A model generated the notes under the pieces. The model saw nothing but the letters and a program-made list of their open reading frames with translations, had not been told where the DNA came from and ran no database searches. Shown here in pieces: positions 36,134-49,000 of a stretch of DNA of 64,000 nucleotides (the first letter of the stretch is position 1; every line of letters starts with the position of its first letter). A program made the position numbers and the translations under genes. The stretch is from Amylostereum areolatum (Eukaryota; Basidiomycota; Agaricomycetes; Russulales; Stereaceae), in the NCBI GenBank assembly GCA_012932865.1, contig SAXG01000001.1:2531693-2595692 (forward strand). The letters run 5' to 3'.

Positions 36134-37667
36134 TCGCCCCCCCCTCCCCCCCCTCAGGCTTGCTACCGTTGGTTTGGATTTTTCTCCCCATTCCTTGGTG
36201 AATTCCCTTCCTGTACCATCATCTCCTCTCACGTCTGCGCGTTCGTTACGACTTACTACATACATAGTATATGAAGGACGGCGGTGTCTCGGAAGGTTCC
36301 ACACGGTCATGTACGACTCGGAGCATGTATAAGTATCAATAAAATATGCGGTTGGTGTATCACTAGATAGTCCTGGATTTGTTTTGATCTGTGGCTCGCT
36401 GGCGTCACTGCGTTTTGGGTTTGGAAGAAGGACGGAGTGGCGTAAGTACCGCCGCGTACGGCGCACAATGTGGCAGATAAGATTCTCTACCAGTACGTTA
36501 TCTTATCTAATCGTGATAAGGTGGGCCCATGCCCTCTCACCTGAACAGACTACAGTACAGTAGATATATCTTTCGGGTCCCACTGATTCATCCCTGCAGT
36601 TAGCGATCCGCACACGTACCTGAGTCCAACCCTGGTCTGGGCCTCCTCGTACCCAGAGAACACACTCGACCTCCCCCGGACCAGGCTCCCATGAAGATCT
36701 GACGCAGCCGCGACTCGGACCCGGAGCGACCGCGAGGCTAGGGTACTCACTAAGTACCACTATGCACACCAGGGCAAATCATACGCTCAAGCACGAAGAT
36801 ACGTCACTACATACTGTAGATCAAGCTTCAAGTTTAGACATCCGTCGGGAATCAGGATCAGGATCAGACACACGGACCTGTGCCAGCACGATCATGATCA
36901 GCGCGCAGAGGCAAACACGCACCAGGCATCGCCCACACCGACACGTTCGCCAACTTGACAGAACAACGCGCGCGCCGCGCGCCTCTCCGTCCTTGACGGA
37001 GCCGTTTCGTCAGCCGCTGACGCCCAATGCTCAGCACTCAGTCATCAACAGATCTGTCCTCGGGCCTCCGGTGAAAGCTCAGAACCTGAACGACGCTGAT
37101 CGGAACGATCGAAAAGCCGAAGCTCAAGCAGCCTGTCGAATGAGGTTCGCAGTGGGGGGTAAGTCGCGTTATACGTAGCAATACACAATGAGATCGAGTG
37201 CGGGAAAAAAATGGAACAAACACAAGAGGGAGAGGGAGGCAACATTAAAACAACAGCAACGCGGGGGGAGGGGGCCAGACAGATACACATGTGTGAATGT
37301 TTGTATGTAAATATGTATGCGAACAGAAGGGTTCGTCGTCGTGAACGACAGCATCGCCAAGCGGCCGGGAGGGGAGGGGGCGGGTGCGGAGGACAGATAG
37401 GATAAGATAGGAGCTGGTAAGACAGAAAGCGGAAATAGCGGAGATCATAGCAAACGGCGCGGAGGGAGACAGACATACAGACATACAAACAGACAGACAG
37501 AGAAAAAGAAAAAGGAAAGAAAGAAGAAAGAAAGAAAAAACCGACACGACAACCAGGCTACTGAAAACAACAGATGCGTTCCGAAGATACGAGGACTGGG
37601 CGAGGAGTGCGATGAACAGGGAGAATATGGAAGGGGAGAATGGACGCGCGTGGGGGCGCGCGCGTTG
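36134..37667. other. Intergenic, convergent transporter and G-alpha 3' regions
   Basis: No gene supported. Contains 3' flanking sequence of both neighbours and a purine-rich microsatellite (37460-37545). Confidence 0.45.
37460..37545. repeat. Purine-rich microsatellite (acagacat / gaaa)
   Basis: Imperfect repeats of acagacat, acagacag and then gaaaga; on the minus strand this is a pyrimidine-rich 3' region of the G-alpha gene. Confidence 0.7.
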
Positions 37668-40167
37668 TTACGCGAGACCGGACTGGCTGAGGTACACCTT
37701 GATGATCGCCTCGTTCACTGGAAACGGGGACGGGATGAGCGCAGCTCGTGCATGGCTCGACGAGCGGAAAACGCACCGTCGACGATGATCTTTTGCGTCG
37801 CGCGGATGTCCTGTGGAAGAGGAAGTGAAGGAGACGCGATCGGAATCCGCGGCGCAGGGGTGCGGAAGGCGGGAGAGGAAACGTACCAGCATGGACGTGA
37901 AATGCTGGTAGGCGTAGCCGTCAGCGGCGTCGGTACGAGGCGAGCGAGGGGGGGGGGGGGGGGGGCGGGAGATACGCACCGTATAAAGGGTCTGCCGCGA
38001 CTGGCCTTTCCGCTTGTGGACCTGCGAGAAGTGCGCGCGGAAGTAATCCGCCACGTCCTCGTACTTGTTCGCCCGTTCGCCGTACGACGTGATGCTACGA
38101 AGAACAAGGGAACCAAGGCCGGCCCCGGTCAGATGACGCTCCAGCCCACCCAGCAAAAGGATCAGGTGCTCGCACGCACTATTTCTTGACTTGGATGCCG
38201 GAGGCGAGCTTCTTCTTGAGAAGGTCGGTCTGCGCGGGGGTCGTGGGTCGTACGATTGAGCGCGTGAGAGAGGACGACGGGGCACACCTTGTTGAGCATG
38301 AGCACGACGCTGGAGCTCTTGAGGAGCTTGTTCGTGCATATCGCCGTGAACAGCTGCAGCGAGTCGTCGATCCTGTTCGTCCGGGGATCCTCTTCCAGGT
38401 ACTGCACACCCCCCGCGCCGGGAAAAACGGACAGCGATCCGCAACAAGCGCGGACGATCGGCAGAGCGTGGGCGCATCGCGCACCTGATCGAACGCGGAT
38501 ATGGGGGCGAGGAAGATGACCGCGGTCGCTGTAAGATAGACGTGAGGTTCGTGAGAGTGTCGGGAGGAGGGAGAGGGAGCAAAGGCCACGTTACCATCAT
38601 CGAAGTAAGGTACCCAGGCGTGCCGCTACAACGCAATTCAGTCCCTCCGAGGGGTTGAGACGGACGACAGATCGGACTTGCCTGTCCACGCTGGGAATAC
38701 CGAACCAGAGATCAGACCGGTGCAGAGCCACGGCAGGACGAGGAAGAGGACTGACCGCCCCACCGACGTCGTACAGCAACCAGTTGTAGTGCCCTCCGCC
38801 AAAGTCGATGTCGAACGAGTGCTCGGTGACGCCGAGCGTCTGCAACCGGACGTGCAGGATATCCTCTATCAAACGCGCAGGCGTCAGTCCGGACGCGGAG
38901 GAGACGGAGCAGCCCCCCATCCCCCTTTTTTTACACATACCTGTCGAGGGGAGGTAGTCTGCCTCGGCCAAACGGCGGACCTCGTCCATGAAGCTGGACG
39001 ATTGTTGGCATCACGTCAAACAAAGCACGCCGGGGCTGAGCGCTGACGACTCACAACGCTGCCGACTCCTCTAGACGGAGCTTGCGGAGACGGATGAGCG
39101 CCTTGACGGCCGGATGTTGCCACAGCTCGACGACGTGATCCTGCGTTTCTGAGAGTTGTCGTGCGGCCATGTTCGTCATCGCACCCGTCCGTGGAGACGA
39201 GATGGAGTTGCGGATGTCGGAAATAGGCCAGGAGCGGGTGGGGGTGACGAGGGCCTGCCAACCGGCGCGTACGTAGACACCTGATCGGCCGCCACTGACG
39301 GTGACGCCGTTGTTGAGCTCGGAGGCCAGGCTGTCCTCGATGCTGATGAGCGGCAGGACCTTGGAACGCAGGCGGGAGATCTCGTCGGGCCAGTTGGGGC
39401 CGAGGTTGACCAAAGAGGTGAAGGACTGGTCGGGTTCGGGTTGGGAGGAGAACTCCCAGTCGAGCTCCTCGAGGATGGTGCGCACGGCCTTGATCAGGTT
39501 GGAGTACACGATCGGTCGCCATGATGGGCGCTCGCGGTCGAGGGAGGGCGAGGCGTAGAAGAGCTGGAACTGCTTCTGGAGGGTGGATTTTCCGGACTCG
39601 GCTTGGCCGAGGAGCATCACTGGAGGAATGGAATGGGTGAGATGGACGAAGTGCGAATGGACGGGACGGCGGGCGGGCGGAGGGAATGGAGGACCGGGAG
39701 CGGAACGGAGGCGGCCCACTTGTGAACAAGGCAATGCCCAATGATCTGCACGCTGACAGCGATTGGGTGGAAGCATGGGCCAGGGAATGTTCGGCTTGGG
39801 CTTCATGGCGCGCTCAGACACCCGCCCCTCGCGTGCTCGCCCACTGCCTCTGTCCGGAGACCAAGCTGCTCGGGGGATGTATGCAGCACCGTCGGACGGC
39901 CGGCATCGACGAGCTTGGGCTCGCGTATCGAGCTGGAGAGGCCCTCCACCCTCTCTCGCCGTGCAAGGCAAACGGGCACGAACCTTTCACATCTCTCCTC
40001 ACGCTCTGTCTCTTCTTGATAGCCTCCCGTTCGTTCTGCGCACAAAGACGAAGGAATGTGAGACGCGCCGGTGCGAAGCCGTGAGTGAGCCCGCGACGCA
40101 CCTGGAGTTCCTGGTCGATCGCCCTGCTTATGCGCCTCGCCTCTGCCTCGTCGACGATTCCAGGCAT
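37668..40167 (-). CDS. Heterotrimeric G protein alpha subunit, expanded basidiomycete type
   Basis: GTP-binding signal transducer at the inner face of the plasma membrane. The ATG at 40167 (MPGIVDEAEARRISRAIDQE) is the likely start; it lacks the myristoylated MG[CS] start of classical G-alpha. P-loop GQAESGKST (about 39587-39613) is followed by a long helical insert (HVVELWQHPAVKALIRLRKL), switch I region (VTEHSFDIDFGGGHYNWL), DVGG (about 38765), RHAWVPYFDDATAVIFLAPI, NK/TDLL across an intron (about 38285 and 38222), and the C-terminus FSVNEAIIKVYLSQSGLA. A 9-nt microexon (38682-38690) coding Arg-Gly-Gln fits between DVGGA and RHAW. Many short introns; an 18-G run lies in one of them. The length and insert match the lineage-expanded agaricomycete family, not the mating or nutrient subunits. 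Confidence 0.88.
37948..37965. repeat. Poly-G run of 18 in a G-alpha intron
   Basis: A homopolymer of this length is both mutation-prone and error-prone in assemblies. Confidence 0.9.
38682..38690 (-). other. Predicted 9-nt microexon of the G-alpha gene
   Basis: On the minus strand: ...ttcccag, then cgtggacag, then gcaagtcc. It encodes Arg-Gly-Gln and would be followed by a GC-AG intron. Including it gives DVGGARGQRHAWVPYF, the switch II form I recall for this family; skipping it removes the Gln. Confidence 0.6.
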
Positions 40168-43059
40168 TCTTGGACTCTTGAAAACGGCGAGGAGAGGGGG
40201 AAATGGGAGGTGGGCTGGGTTGGGGAGGAGGGGAAGGGGGGGTATCACAGCATCAACGCGCGAGTAAAGCAGCACATATCAATTTATTCCGTCCCAGCCC
40301 TCGGCGCGTCATGCGCCTTTTTCCCACGGGTCGCGCCTCCACGGGTCCACGGCCTCTCTCCGCCCCTCCGCCCGCCTTCCGTTCCAAACATCGCGCAAGA
40401 TCAACACCGCAACAAAAGGACAACACCTTCTTCCGCCTTCCTTTCAATTCCGATCCTCTCCACCCTAATCTTTGGTCTCCGGCTCGACGAAGAAGACCGA
40501 GAGGCCCACCCCCAAGTCCCTACTTGATCCCCAAACCCAATCTGGCTCATTCTGTGCTGCATTCTGTCGACAGAGTTTTTTTTATGCCTCTTCTGTTGAA
40601 GCTGCGGTCAGATCTTAGAAGTCGTATGCTGTGATAGGAGAATACACAGGCAGGAGGATGTCAATTCATGCCGATGCATACTACGGTCAGTTACGCTGCC
40701 ATCACGGTGATGACTCGGTGAGCTATGTCCCTCCTGCCGCTGCCGCGCTCATCGCGCTCGCGCATTCCCAAGCTCCACCTGCCTTTTTTCACACAAGCTT
40801 TCAGGCTGTGTATGTTTGAACCTGCTCTGCGTGTCATCGCTACAATCAACTGATAAGCGCGTGCTCCAAACGCTTTCTCAGTCTCCCCATGGCTGGACAC
40901 GCACCCGGCCGCCCCCCGGGCATCTGCGCGATACGTCCTCGTCCCTCTCCACGCCGCGCCTCCGAACCGTCCAAGGATCACCAAGGGCGTGCATTAATAT
41001 TGATAGCCCCCCCCCCCAAAGCGCATCACCTCCCGTGGCCACATGTGCTCGAAACTTTGCTAGGACGTCTCAAGTCGCCTTAAACAGACCAGGACCACGC
41101 GAGCCCCCCCCCGCTTCCTCCGTGGCCGGGTCGCCTCCTATCCTAGTCTCCCGTTGCTGACCTAACCAGAAGTATCCTATCCGCCCTTCGTCAGACTAAT
41201 TGTCGCACGCGCAGAGGGGTGGACCGCCGCCGCACCTTGTCATCGACCGCATCAGCGCGTTCTCTTTTGATACCCCCACCGAGCATGGCACAAGGGGGGG
41301 CCCCGCCAGACGTCCCGAGAATGCCCCAGATCAGAGTTCTAGCTGCACCGGCACGTTTCTGCGTGGGAACGCACTGAGTCCGTCCCCATCCTACAGAAGC
41401 CTACAGATGGTGGGACAACACCCGCGGCGCCAACGCAGATGCCCATACGCGCCATCCGCGTATCGGCGCATTGTCCACGAGCCAGGTAACCTAGCGTGCC
41501 AATCCGGTGAGAGCTGCATGCCTCTTGGCCTGTGATTGTGTCCCCAATAGCTCACGCTAAATAAATAGTAGCTGTGGCCCATGTCGCCAGCCCAAGCCGT
41601 GGCTGGCATCTTCCATCTCGCGATCGCTGCAACTCCCGCGCGGGAACATCTTTCCGTCGCGGCGGCATACTTATCGGGGGAGCTGGCACTTGGTGTCAAT
41701 GCCATTGCTCACGTATGTAGGCTCGATCGCGATGTACATAAGTACGGCAGCTGGTGGAATCGCAAGCCTATTCCGATCGCGGCGTCGCGTGGACGCGTAA
41801 GACGCAATCAGAGTACTCGGACCACAAGCACTCGCCAGGCATCCTCCAGTACTCATGTGCGCTCGTCGCTCGCGTTTTGCGAAGGTTTCGCCGTTCCACG
41901 TCCGTTCGCGAGCGGTGTATGTAGTGTGCACGCCCACTCTCCTTGTTATTGCATTTGTTAGTATCGGCCCCCAGCCGCGGCTCTGACACTCTGTCGTTTC
42001 ACAGCGTCCTAGGAATCGGACATGTATATGGACTCATCAACCGATCTTTCCCTTCTTGACGGTTGTTCGCATCGCATCGCCACGCAGTCGCATTCCTTAC
42101 TTCTTACCTTGACGGATGCAAACTGAAGCTGACGCTCGGCGATATCGCACCGCAGATGGGCGTGAGCTGTCATCGTGCAACGTCCCCAAGGCGGCTAGTC
42201 CGACTGGCGCGCTGTAAGTACTAAATACACGCTTCTTTCCTTCCATCGCTCGGACAGGGATATATGTCTTTGTCGAGAACGTGGCATACAACGGTCGAAT
42301 CTTCTGCTTCGTGGGCGTTCAGCGCTCAGCTCTGCACGACGACGCATCCGAGCACGCTCGCTCGCCGTGGTCCAGCGTCGTTGGTGGACTTGGTATGCAC
42401 TATATCCAGCGCGGCGAACGGAGTCCAAATTCCGAGGGCTTTCCCTTTCTCTTCGTGATCGAAAGCGCACGGCGGAACCCCATCCCGCCATCCACCCTGT
42501 CAATCAACCTTCACACATCATGCATCAACCGCCACGCCAATCGTTCAGAATCCCCTCAACCCACAGACATGCCACACGCCGTCAATTATACCTCTGCGAC
42601 CGACCGACCGACCCACTCGGGATCGCGCGTGTTTGTTCCACGGGGACCGTTCCCGCTTCTGAGAAGACTACATAGCACGGACGCAAATCCAGGCGATCAG
42701 GCCACGTTCCCCGGCGACATGGTCGGGCCTGTGAGTTGCGTTCGTTTTTTTGTTCCCATTTGTGTTTATTTCAGGTTGTTCACTGTGCTGCCCGCGTACG
42801 TGTCATATGTACTTATCGTGATGTCTCCTGGGAAAGTCGCGTGCGTACTATGTAGTGGTCGTCCACCGTACGGACTGGACGTGGTACTTATTATAGGGGG
42901 GTCGTGTGTACGCGTTGGTGCTTGCGAAGGGACGAATCGGGAGGATGCACTCGCATTTTACATTTACAGCTTACTATTGGTTCAACAATGACTCGCAGAA
43001 CGCGCATATATGTACCATGAGACCGCGAGTGCTGGAATAGTACAAACATGGCTTGACAA
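40168..43059. other. Long region without a recognisable gene
   Basis: About 2.9 kb. Pyrimidine- and C-rich runs (for example 41011-41020 and 41104-41112) and short open frames on both strands occur, but no domain, splice pattern or repeat family was recognised. The first few hundred bases are presumably the G-alpha promoter. Confidence 0.4.
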
Positions 43060-43835
43060 GAATCCGACCACACTGGGAAGGCCTTCTTTTCCATGATATC
43101 CACGTCTGCCGTCTCCGGGTCATCGCCGCGCTCGAGCGGCGAGCAGGTAGTTACATACCGGGGCCGATCCCCGTCGGCGTCAACATCACAACCTTCTACA
43201 AATCTACTCCAACTCGGGCCTCCGGTTCACAGCGCCAGCTTCAGGCCAACTTTCACGATATTTATTTCATATTCTATGCCAACGTACACATTCCGACTCC
43301 ACGCAGGAGCGTAGATATGTACTCAAGGACGAATCGAGAACTTGCCTGTGTAGCTATCCATTCCGTGTGTGGAACGCTGCCTCTATGCTCATAAGGTACC
43401 TTGAACAACGACGCTTCCAGTGGCCACACCTGCACCGTGCCCCCACCCGACCCAAGTGGAGAACAACTTTGAACCGACCAACGAGGTTCCTGCGGGAGCT
43501 TCTTCGTAAGTTATAATTAAGAAAGGCTACTCACATCTCATTCGGTTCAGCAGCGGAGGCGCGGCTCAAGGGAGTCCGTTGACAGTCAAAAGGAAACGCT
43601 GTTGCCCCTACCATGCCTTTATGCGCTGTGGTCGATAACATGCTCGAGGCCAGTCCTTCCAAGTCGTGACCTTCCCCCTGCCTGTGTTGTTGTCGTGGTG
43701 ATTGTTGACGAGACTAAAGAAAATCACGGCGACTTTTGAGAGGGGAGACGACCCGCGGTGGAACGAAACACTCGTCGGAATGAGAGAGAGGAAAGAACAG
43801 ACGGGTCCATGAGCCGGGAAAGAACGTAGCGTTCT
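43060..43835 (+). pseudogene. Relic of an NLR C2-domain N-terminus
   Basis: The exon-like piece ending LKGVRLTVK-type sequence (about 43550-43600) parallels the small exon before the C2 domain in NLR-A to -D. Downstream, VIVDETK and then, one base shifted, KKITATFERGDDPRWNETLVG (about 43697-43779) match the C2 core (VTVDKSKKITA...LWNETL). It then abuts the 3' end of NOG1-C with no helical or NACHT domain. The same fragment lies 3' of NOG1-A (5150-5765, inverted), so it moved with NOG1. Confidence 0.65.
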
Positions 43836-43842
43836 ATCTTCG

Positions 43843-45718
43843 GTTCGTGTTGCCTATCTTCCACCCGCTCGCACATGGATGTTTCAGCTGTAAACATATA
43901 AGCGTGGGTTCTCCGCCTCAGAGATACAAAGGAGAGTTTTCATGATGCAATCGTCCTTGCCCGTCCGCGCGAGCGTGTTGTGCGGATGCTGGCCTAAGTT
44001 ACGGAGCTTGACTGCCCTCGACGCTTACTGCGAAAGCGCAGAATGAGAACGTGAGCGCGCTGACTTCGGAGGGCGGATGGAAGGGCGTACCTCCTCGTCG
44101 CGCACGCCGGCGACCTGCCGATTTGTTTTCGGCTCGTGCTTGCCCTTGGCCACCACCTCGCCCTCGTTGGTCTTGGCTCGCTTGTTCGGCGTACGCGTCC
44201 TCGCCGTCGACGTCCATATCCCTCGGCACGCTTGCACTGCGCACCTGCGCACCTTCGCAATCATGACCGCGCGCTCCTGCACGCGGCTGGGGTCGAGCCC
44301 GGTGGTGAAGTCTGCTCAAAGTCTTGAGCCCGGCTGTGCGCGGGAGGCGGGCTTTACTCTTGAGCTTGTTCTTGCCCTGCGCTTCGGTGTTTTGATTTAG
44401 AGCGATCTTGGCCTTGGCCACCTCGCGCTCGTCGTCTGAGTGGAACTGTGGTGGAGGGAAAACTTACGGTTAGCATGGTGAGAGAAGCGATGGCAAGAAA
44501 GACGTACCATGCTCTCGTCGTCGTCGTAGAAGCCTTCCGCCGCGAGCCGCTCCTCCTCGCGCTCGAGCGCGTCGAGATTCTCCGCGATATCGGGGTCGAT
44601 GAAGTCGGCGGATGTTCTGTCCGTCCATGATCTCGGGGATGATGTCCTCCTTTCATTCGGGATTCAGAGGTATATAGCACGATGCTTGAATACATTGCAC
44701 GTCCTTGGCGTCGATAATCTCCTGCACGAAAGTACGGTTTTCCGGGGTAAGTTCGTCCTAGACGGGTCATGTCGATCTTGTTGATGACGAGCATGGTGGG
44801 ACTTGCCGCTGAACAAGAGCCTCATAGAGTGGAACGCGGTTGCAGTGATTCTCGCCGTGAGCATTTCGTACATAGGTTGAAAAGAAAGGTAAACATACCA
44901 GGGGGTGGTCGAGGATCACGGGCGGATCGATGACCTGCCATCGGAGGTACTTGTAGTCCAGGTAGCCGACGAAGAGCGACTTGGTCGTGAATGCGTACGG
45001 CTGCACGTCCACGTCCGCGCGGGTGACCTTGCTAATGAAGGACGACTTGCCGACGTTCGGGTAGCCGCAGATTGAGGAGCGTTCGGGTGTTGGGGTCGAT
45101 GGCGGGGAGACGGGAGATATGTTGTCGGACTTGCTCAGGGTAGGCCAGGGGATCTGTTTTGGTGGCGCATGATCGTGGCCATTGCTGCATACACGCAGAG
45201 GGGATTAGAAAGGGGTACAGAAGCAACGGTGAAAAGGACGCACCGACGGGGCGCTGCGCGCTTCAGCTTCTTGCATTAGTATAAACTATCTCCCAATTTG
45301 GGCAGGCGGACGTGGTCTTTTGCGACTGGGTGGATGAAAGGGCGGAGATTCTCATTCTATGCATACTCGTATCAGCATCATGAATCCGAGAGAGGAGGAG
45401 CAAAACGCACGTCCAGCATGGGGAAACCGGTCAATATCGCCCCGAGTTTCTCGTCACGGTCGAAGGTATCCTGAGTAAACTTGACCTTACGCATGTGCAA
45501 GTTACGGATTCGGCAGATTTTGAAAGTTTTTGTGGATGACCTATATCTAGGCAGCGTAGGTTTATCGGCAGGGTAGATGTCGCTTCGAGACATGGCGACG
45601 CACGGTGGGTGTCATCCGTTGGGTCTTTACAGTAATTGAACGTTGAACCGTACGGTGTCCAAGAAGTCCGCCGCTGTGGGCATAGGAGAGAGATGGCCTT
45701 GAGATCGCTTGTTGACAT
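43843..45718 (-). pseudogene. NOG1: NOG1-C: decayed copy of nucleolar GTP-binding protein 1
   Basis: Starts at 45718 (MSTSDLKAIS) and keeps fragments of all regions: [20 protein letters not shown], the G1 region with disrupted reading ([10 protein letters not shown] frame is shifted near 45070), [20 protein letters not shown], then [12 protein letters not shown] where the G3 motif DTPG has become DPPV, a deletion of the following GTPase segment ([14 protein letters not shown] is missing), [11 protein letters not shown], and the C-terminal NPEWKED-type region after the internal deletion it shares with NOG1-A and -D. The tail ([13 protein letters not shown] and after) is truncated. It is clearly non-functional as a GTPase. 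Head to head with NLR-C. Confidence 0.85.
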
Positions 45719-46027
45719 GATGGGGACAATGAGGACTAGGGGTAGAGGGGGGAAAGTACACGAAGATGTGAGGGGGATAGACGACGAGGGGCTCGCGAGG
45801 ACGACGGCCAAAGTTAGCAGGGGTTCCCACGCTCCGGCGGATGTTGTCCTCTGGCAAAGTTGAACAAACGGCGGCTCGGACGCGGTGATCCTAGGTGATC
45901 CTAGGAATCGAATATATACTTGGGCAGACATGCTGCAGTGCTTCCTGTGCACGGGGTACTGCCTCCAGGTATATCTACTCCTCTACCGTGGTCACTACTC
46001 ACTCCTACCACCTCCCATCCTGTCCGA
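45719..46027. promoter_or_regulatory. Shared intergenic region between divergent NOG1-C and NLR-C
   Basis: 309 bp between start codons. A TATA-like gaatatatac (about 45909) is placed for the NLR. An imperfect tandem ctaggtgatc/ctaggaatcg lies just before it. Confidence 0.5.
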
Positions 46028-49000
46028 ATGGCAACTGTCGAATCTGAAGCGGCCAACGGCACCCTCGAAGCACCTGATACAGGATCCTCTTCGTGCGTAC
46101 TATCGCTCGTAACTTATATAACCGTATTTACTCACACGTCTACCGACGTAGGACCGAGAGTCCGACGCAAGGCGTTCCATTGACGGTCAAAAGTGAGCAT
46201 CTTGGCCTCGCCGTCCCCTCATTCTATGTTAAGTATCTCTAACTTTCTCGCGGTTAGTCGTCCAAGGACGTCGCTTTCCACCCATCGGTATCTTCAAACG
46301 CCAGGGCCGATTCTTTGTGCAGATCACCGTCGACAAGAACAAGAAGATCACGGCCACTTCTGCGAGGAGCAACGACCCGCTGTGGGGAGAACCGCTTAAG
46401 GGATTGTAAGTCCTGTTCTATGATTCCTAGAACTTTCTCCTTAGTCCGAGGTCTCCGTCAGATCAGCGCAAGATTCCTCCTCTTCGCTTATGGTGGAGGT
46501 ATATGCAAAACGGACGATATTCAAGAATATGTTCATTGGAGGATTCGAGATTCCGCACGTACTCAGTCTGCCACAAAGCGAAGGTATGTCGAACTACCTC
46601 TCATTCACCCTCTCTTCCCGCCAAACGGGACACAATCTCTCTACAGAGCATCTCACGCGCATCCTTCGCGCATTCGGCCGCCAGAGATCAACACTCGGAA
46701 CAGCCTCCCTCGAACTAATCATCACGAGGCCGTCAACCGCTCCCGTCGGGAACAGCAAGGAACTCATGAGCCCGGTTCCTGCCATAGCAGACGCTCCGGA
46801 ACGCTTCGAAAGCTTAGACGTATCTGGGATGAATGACCCACGGGTCGTGCACGAAACAAGTCCCGACCCGGTGAACGTACCACAGACTGCCTCCTCTTCT
46901 GTCGAAGACATCGAACCAGGTCCTGGTTCTGTCGGCCCTTCGACAACCAGCGCGGACAACGCGCCTCCAGGTGTCCCGAGCGAGGAATTGCGACAAGCTG
47001 TAGATGCCATGCACGTCCCCCGCTTTCTTGGCGGCGCCGGTTCTTTCGTCGACACTGCGCAGACCACGTTTGGGGGCTTGGCTTTATACTCGGATACATG
47101 GGAGCCGCTTTGGAGGAAAGTTGGCCTTTGTGTGAACCTAGCAGATGGCATCGCGGAGGTACGTTTCTGAGATCGAAGGCTACCTTTAGATTGACGGAAT
47201 CTCTCTTAGATTCATCCATACGCCCGGATCGCGTGGAGCGTTCTTTCCTACATCCCGAGGGTCAGTGGTATCTTTCTATAGTATGATGTCGGCGCTCATC
47301 GTGTCGGTCCCCCGGTTTGGTCAGGCCCTTTTGGCGCAGGTTGAACGCGACAAAAATGTCACCGACCTTCTTAATATCATTGATGGCGCCTATGACTTCG
47401 TTAAGCAAGCGATGTTTTTAGAAGGCCGGAAGGAGGCTCTCGTCATTCGCCAAAAGACGGCGCTCGCAGAGATCTGGAAGCAAACGACTGATTGTGCATA
47501 CTTCATAATAGCATATGCGAAGGATACCAATTTCTGTGAGATGCATTGTCTGTACTCCACGAGTCCCTCAGCCCTTACACAGCCGCCTTCATCAGGGAAA
47601 CGAACCTTCAGAAACGCCGTCATCAGCGAGGTCGATACTCGGAGGCAAGCGTACATGAACAAACTCGAGGAGCTCAAGAAGGTATTCCGAGATCAGGCGG
47701 TCGTCACTACAGAGATCACCGTATTCCGCGTCCTGGACACCGTCGAAGGCATTTTGAATGACCGCAGGGAGCACGGTGAGCTTCACACCTTCTCGTCTTT
47801 GCCGACCTAGTTTCTCAGCGTGTGATAGATATCGACTCAAAGCTGGACAATATGTACGTCGATGCAGGCTTCCTGTCAACCAACACGGGCTGCCTGTCAG
47901 GTACTCGCGAAGCATTCTTGAAGAACATCGAGGAATGGATCAATGACCCGGACAGCCAGCACCGCGTCTGCGTCATCTTCGGTCAAGCAGGGACCGGTAA
48001 ATCATCAATTGCGCGTGAGGTGGCCCTTCGCTTCGAGCAACTCAAACGCCTCGGTTCTTCATTCTGCTTCAACCGCGACGATCAGACCTCTCGTCGTCCC
48101 CAACGTCTGTTTTCCAACATTGCACGCGATTTGGCCTACTTCGATCCACATTTCAAGCAAGCATTACATCGGACCATACGTGAGGGCACGTACCGCCACT
48201 ACCAAGAAGATATTTCTTGGCAGCTGGACAACCTTATCCTGCAGCCGATGAAAGAGTTGCGTGTGGTCGGGCCGCTGGTTTTGGTCATTGACGCGTTGGA
48301 CGAGAGCGGAGACGAAGGCAGTCGGGGGAAGATGCTGAAGATATTGGCGAAGGAGATGGCCAAACTTCCGACTTGGCTTTCGCATCCTGGTTACCTCAAG
48401 AGCAGAGCCTGACATTACCCAAATCTTCGAGTCTTCGAACTCGCTCCGTTTTCTTCGAATGGACGACAACGAGCTGACAGCGAACACACCCATCGACATC
48501 CTCGCTTACATCCGTTCCCGACGCGACGAATCCAGTCCTCAACTGCAGGCGTTTCTCAACGAAGATCGTTGCCGGATGCTCGCAGAAAAATCGGAGAGAC
48601 TGTTCCAGTGGGCGTCCGTCGCCTGCAATCATCTCACTAAGTCTGAAGGAGGGCTTACGACCTCAGACCAGTTCAAAAAACTTGTTAACACGTCAACAAA
48701 CGATACGCCTCTTGACGCATTATACAAATTATACCAAGGTGTCCTACAGCAACGCTTCAAGATAACAAATAATGTCGTGGAAGGGCGCTTCAAGTCAGTA
48801 ATGGGACGCGTACTCGCTGCATTCGAGCCGCTGTCCTTGTCGTCGCTGGCAGAACTACACCCTCCCAACGACGACCCCGAGCAGTACGATGGTGTCCTAT
48901 CGGTTGTAGGCCCCTTGAACTCCTTACTGAGTGGTGTGAACGACCCTTCCACCCCCATTCGTCCACTTCACACCTCCTTCCGCGACTTTCTGGTCAACAA

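Noticed and set aside
38500..39750. Long Pro/Arg-rich frames over the G-alpha gene
   Set aside because: Alternative phases of the G-alpha exons and read-through of introns; they lack P-loop or other motifs.
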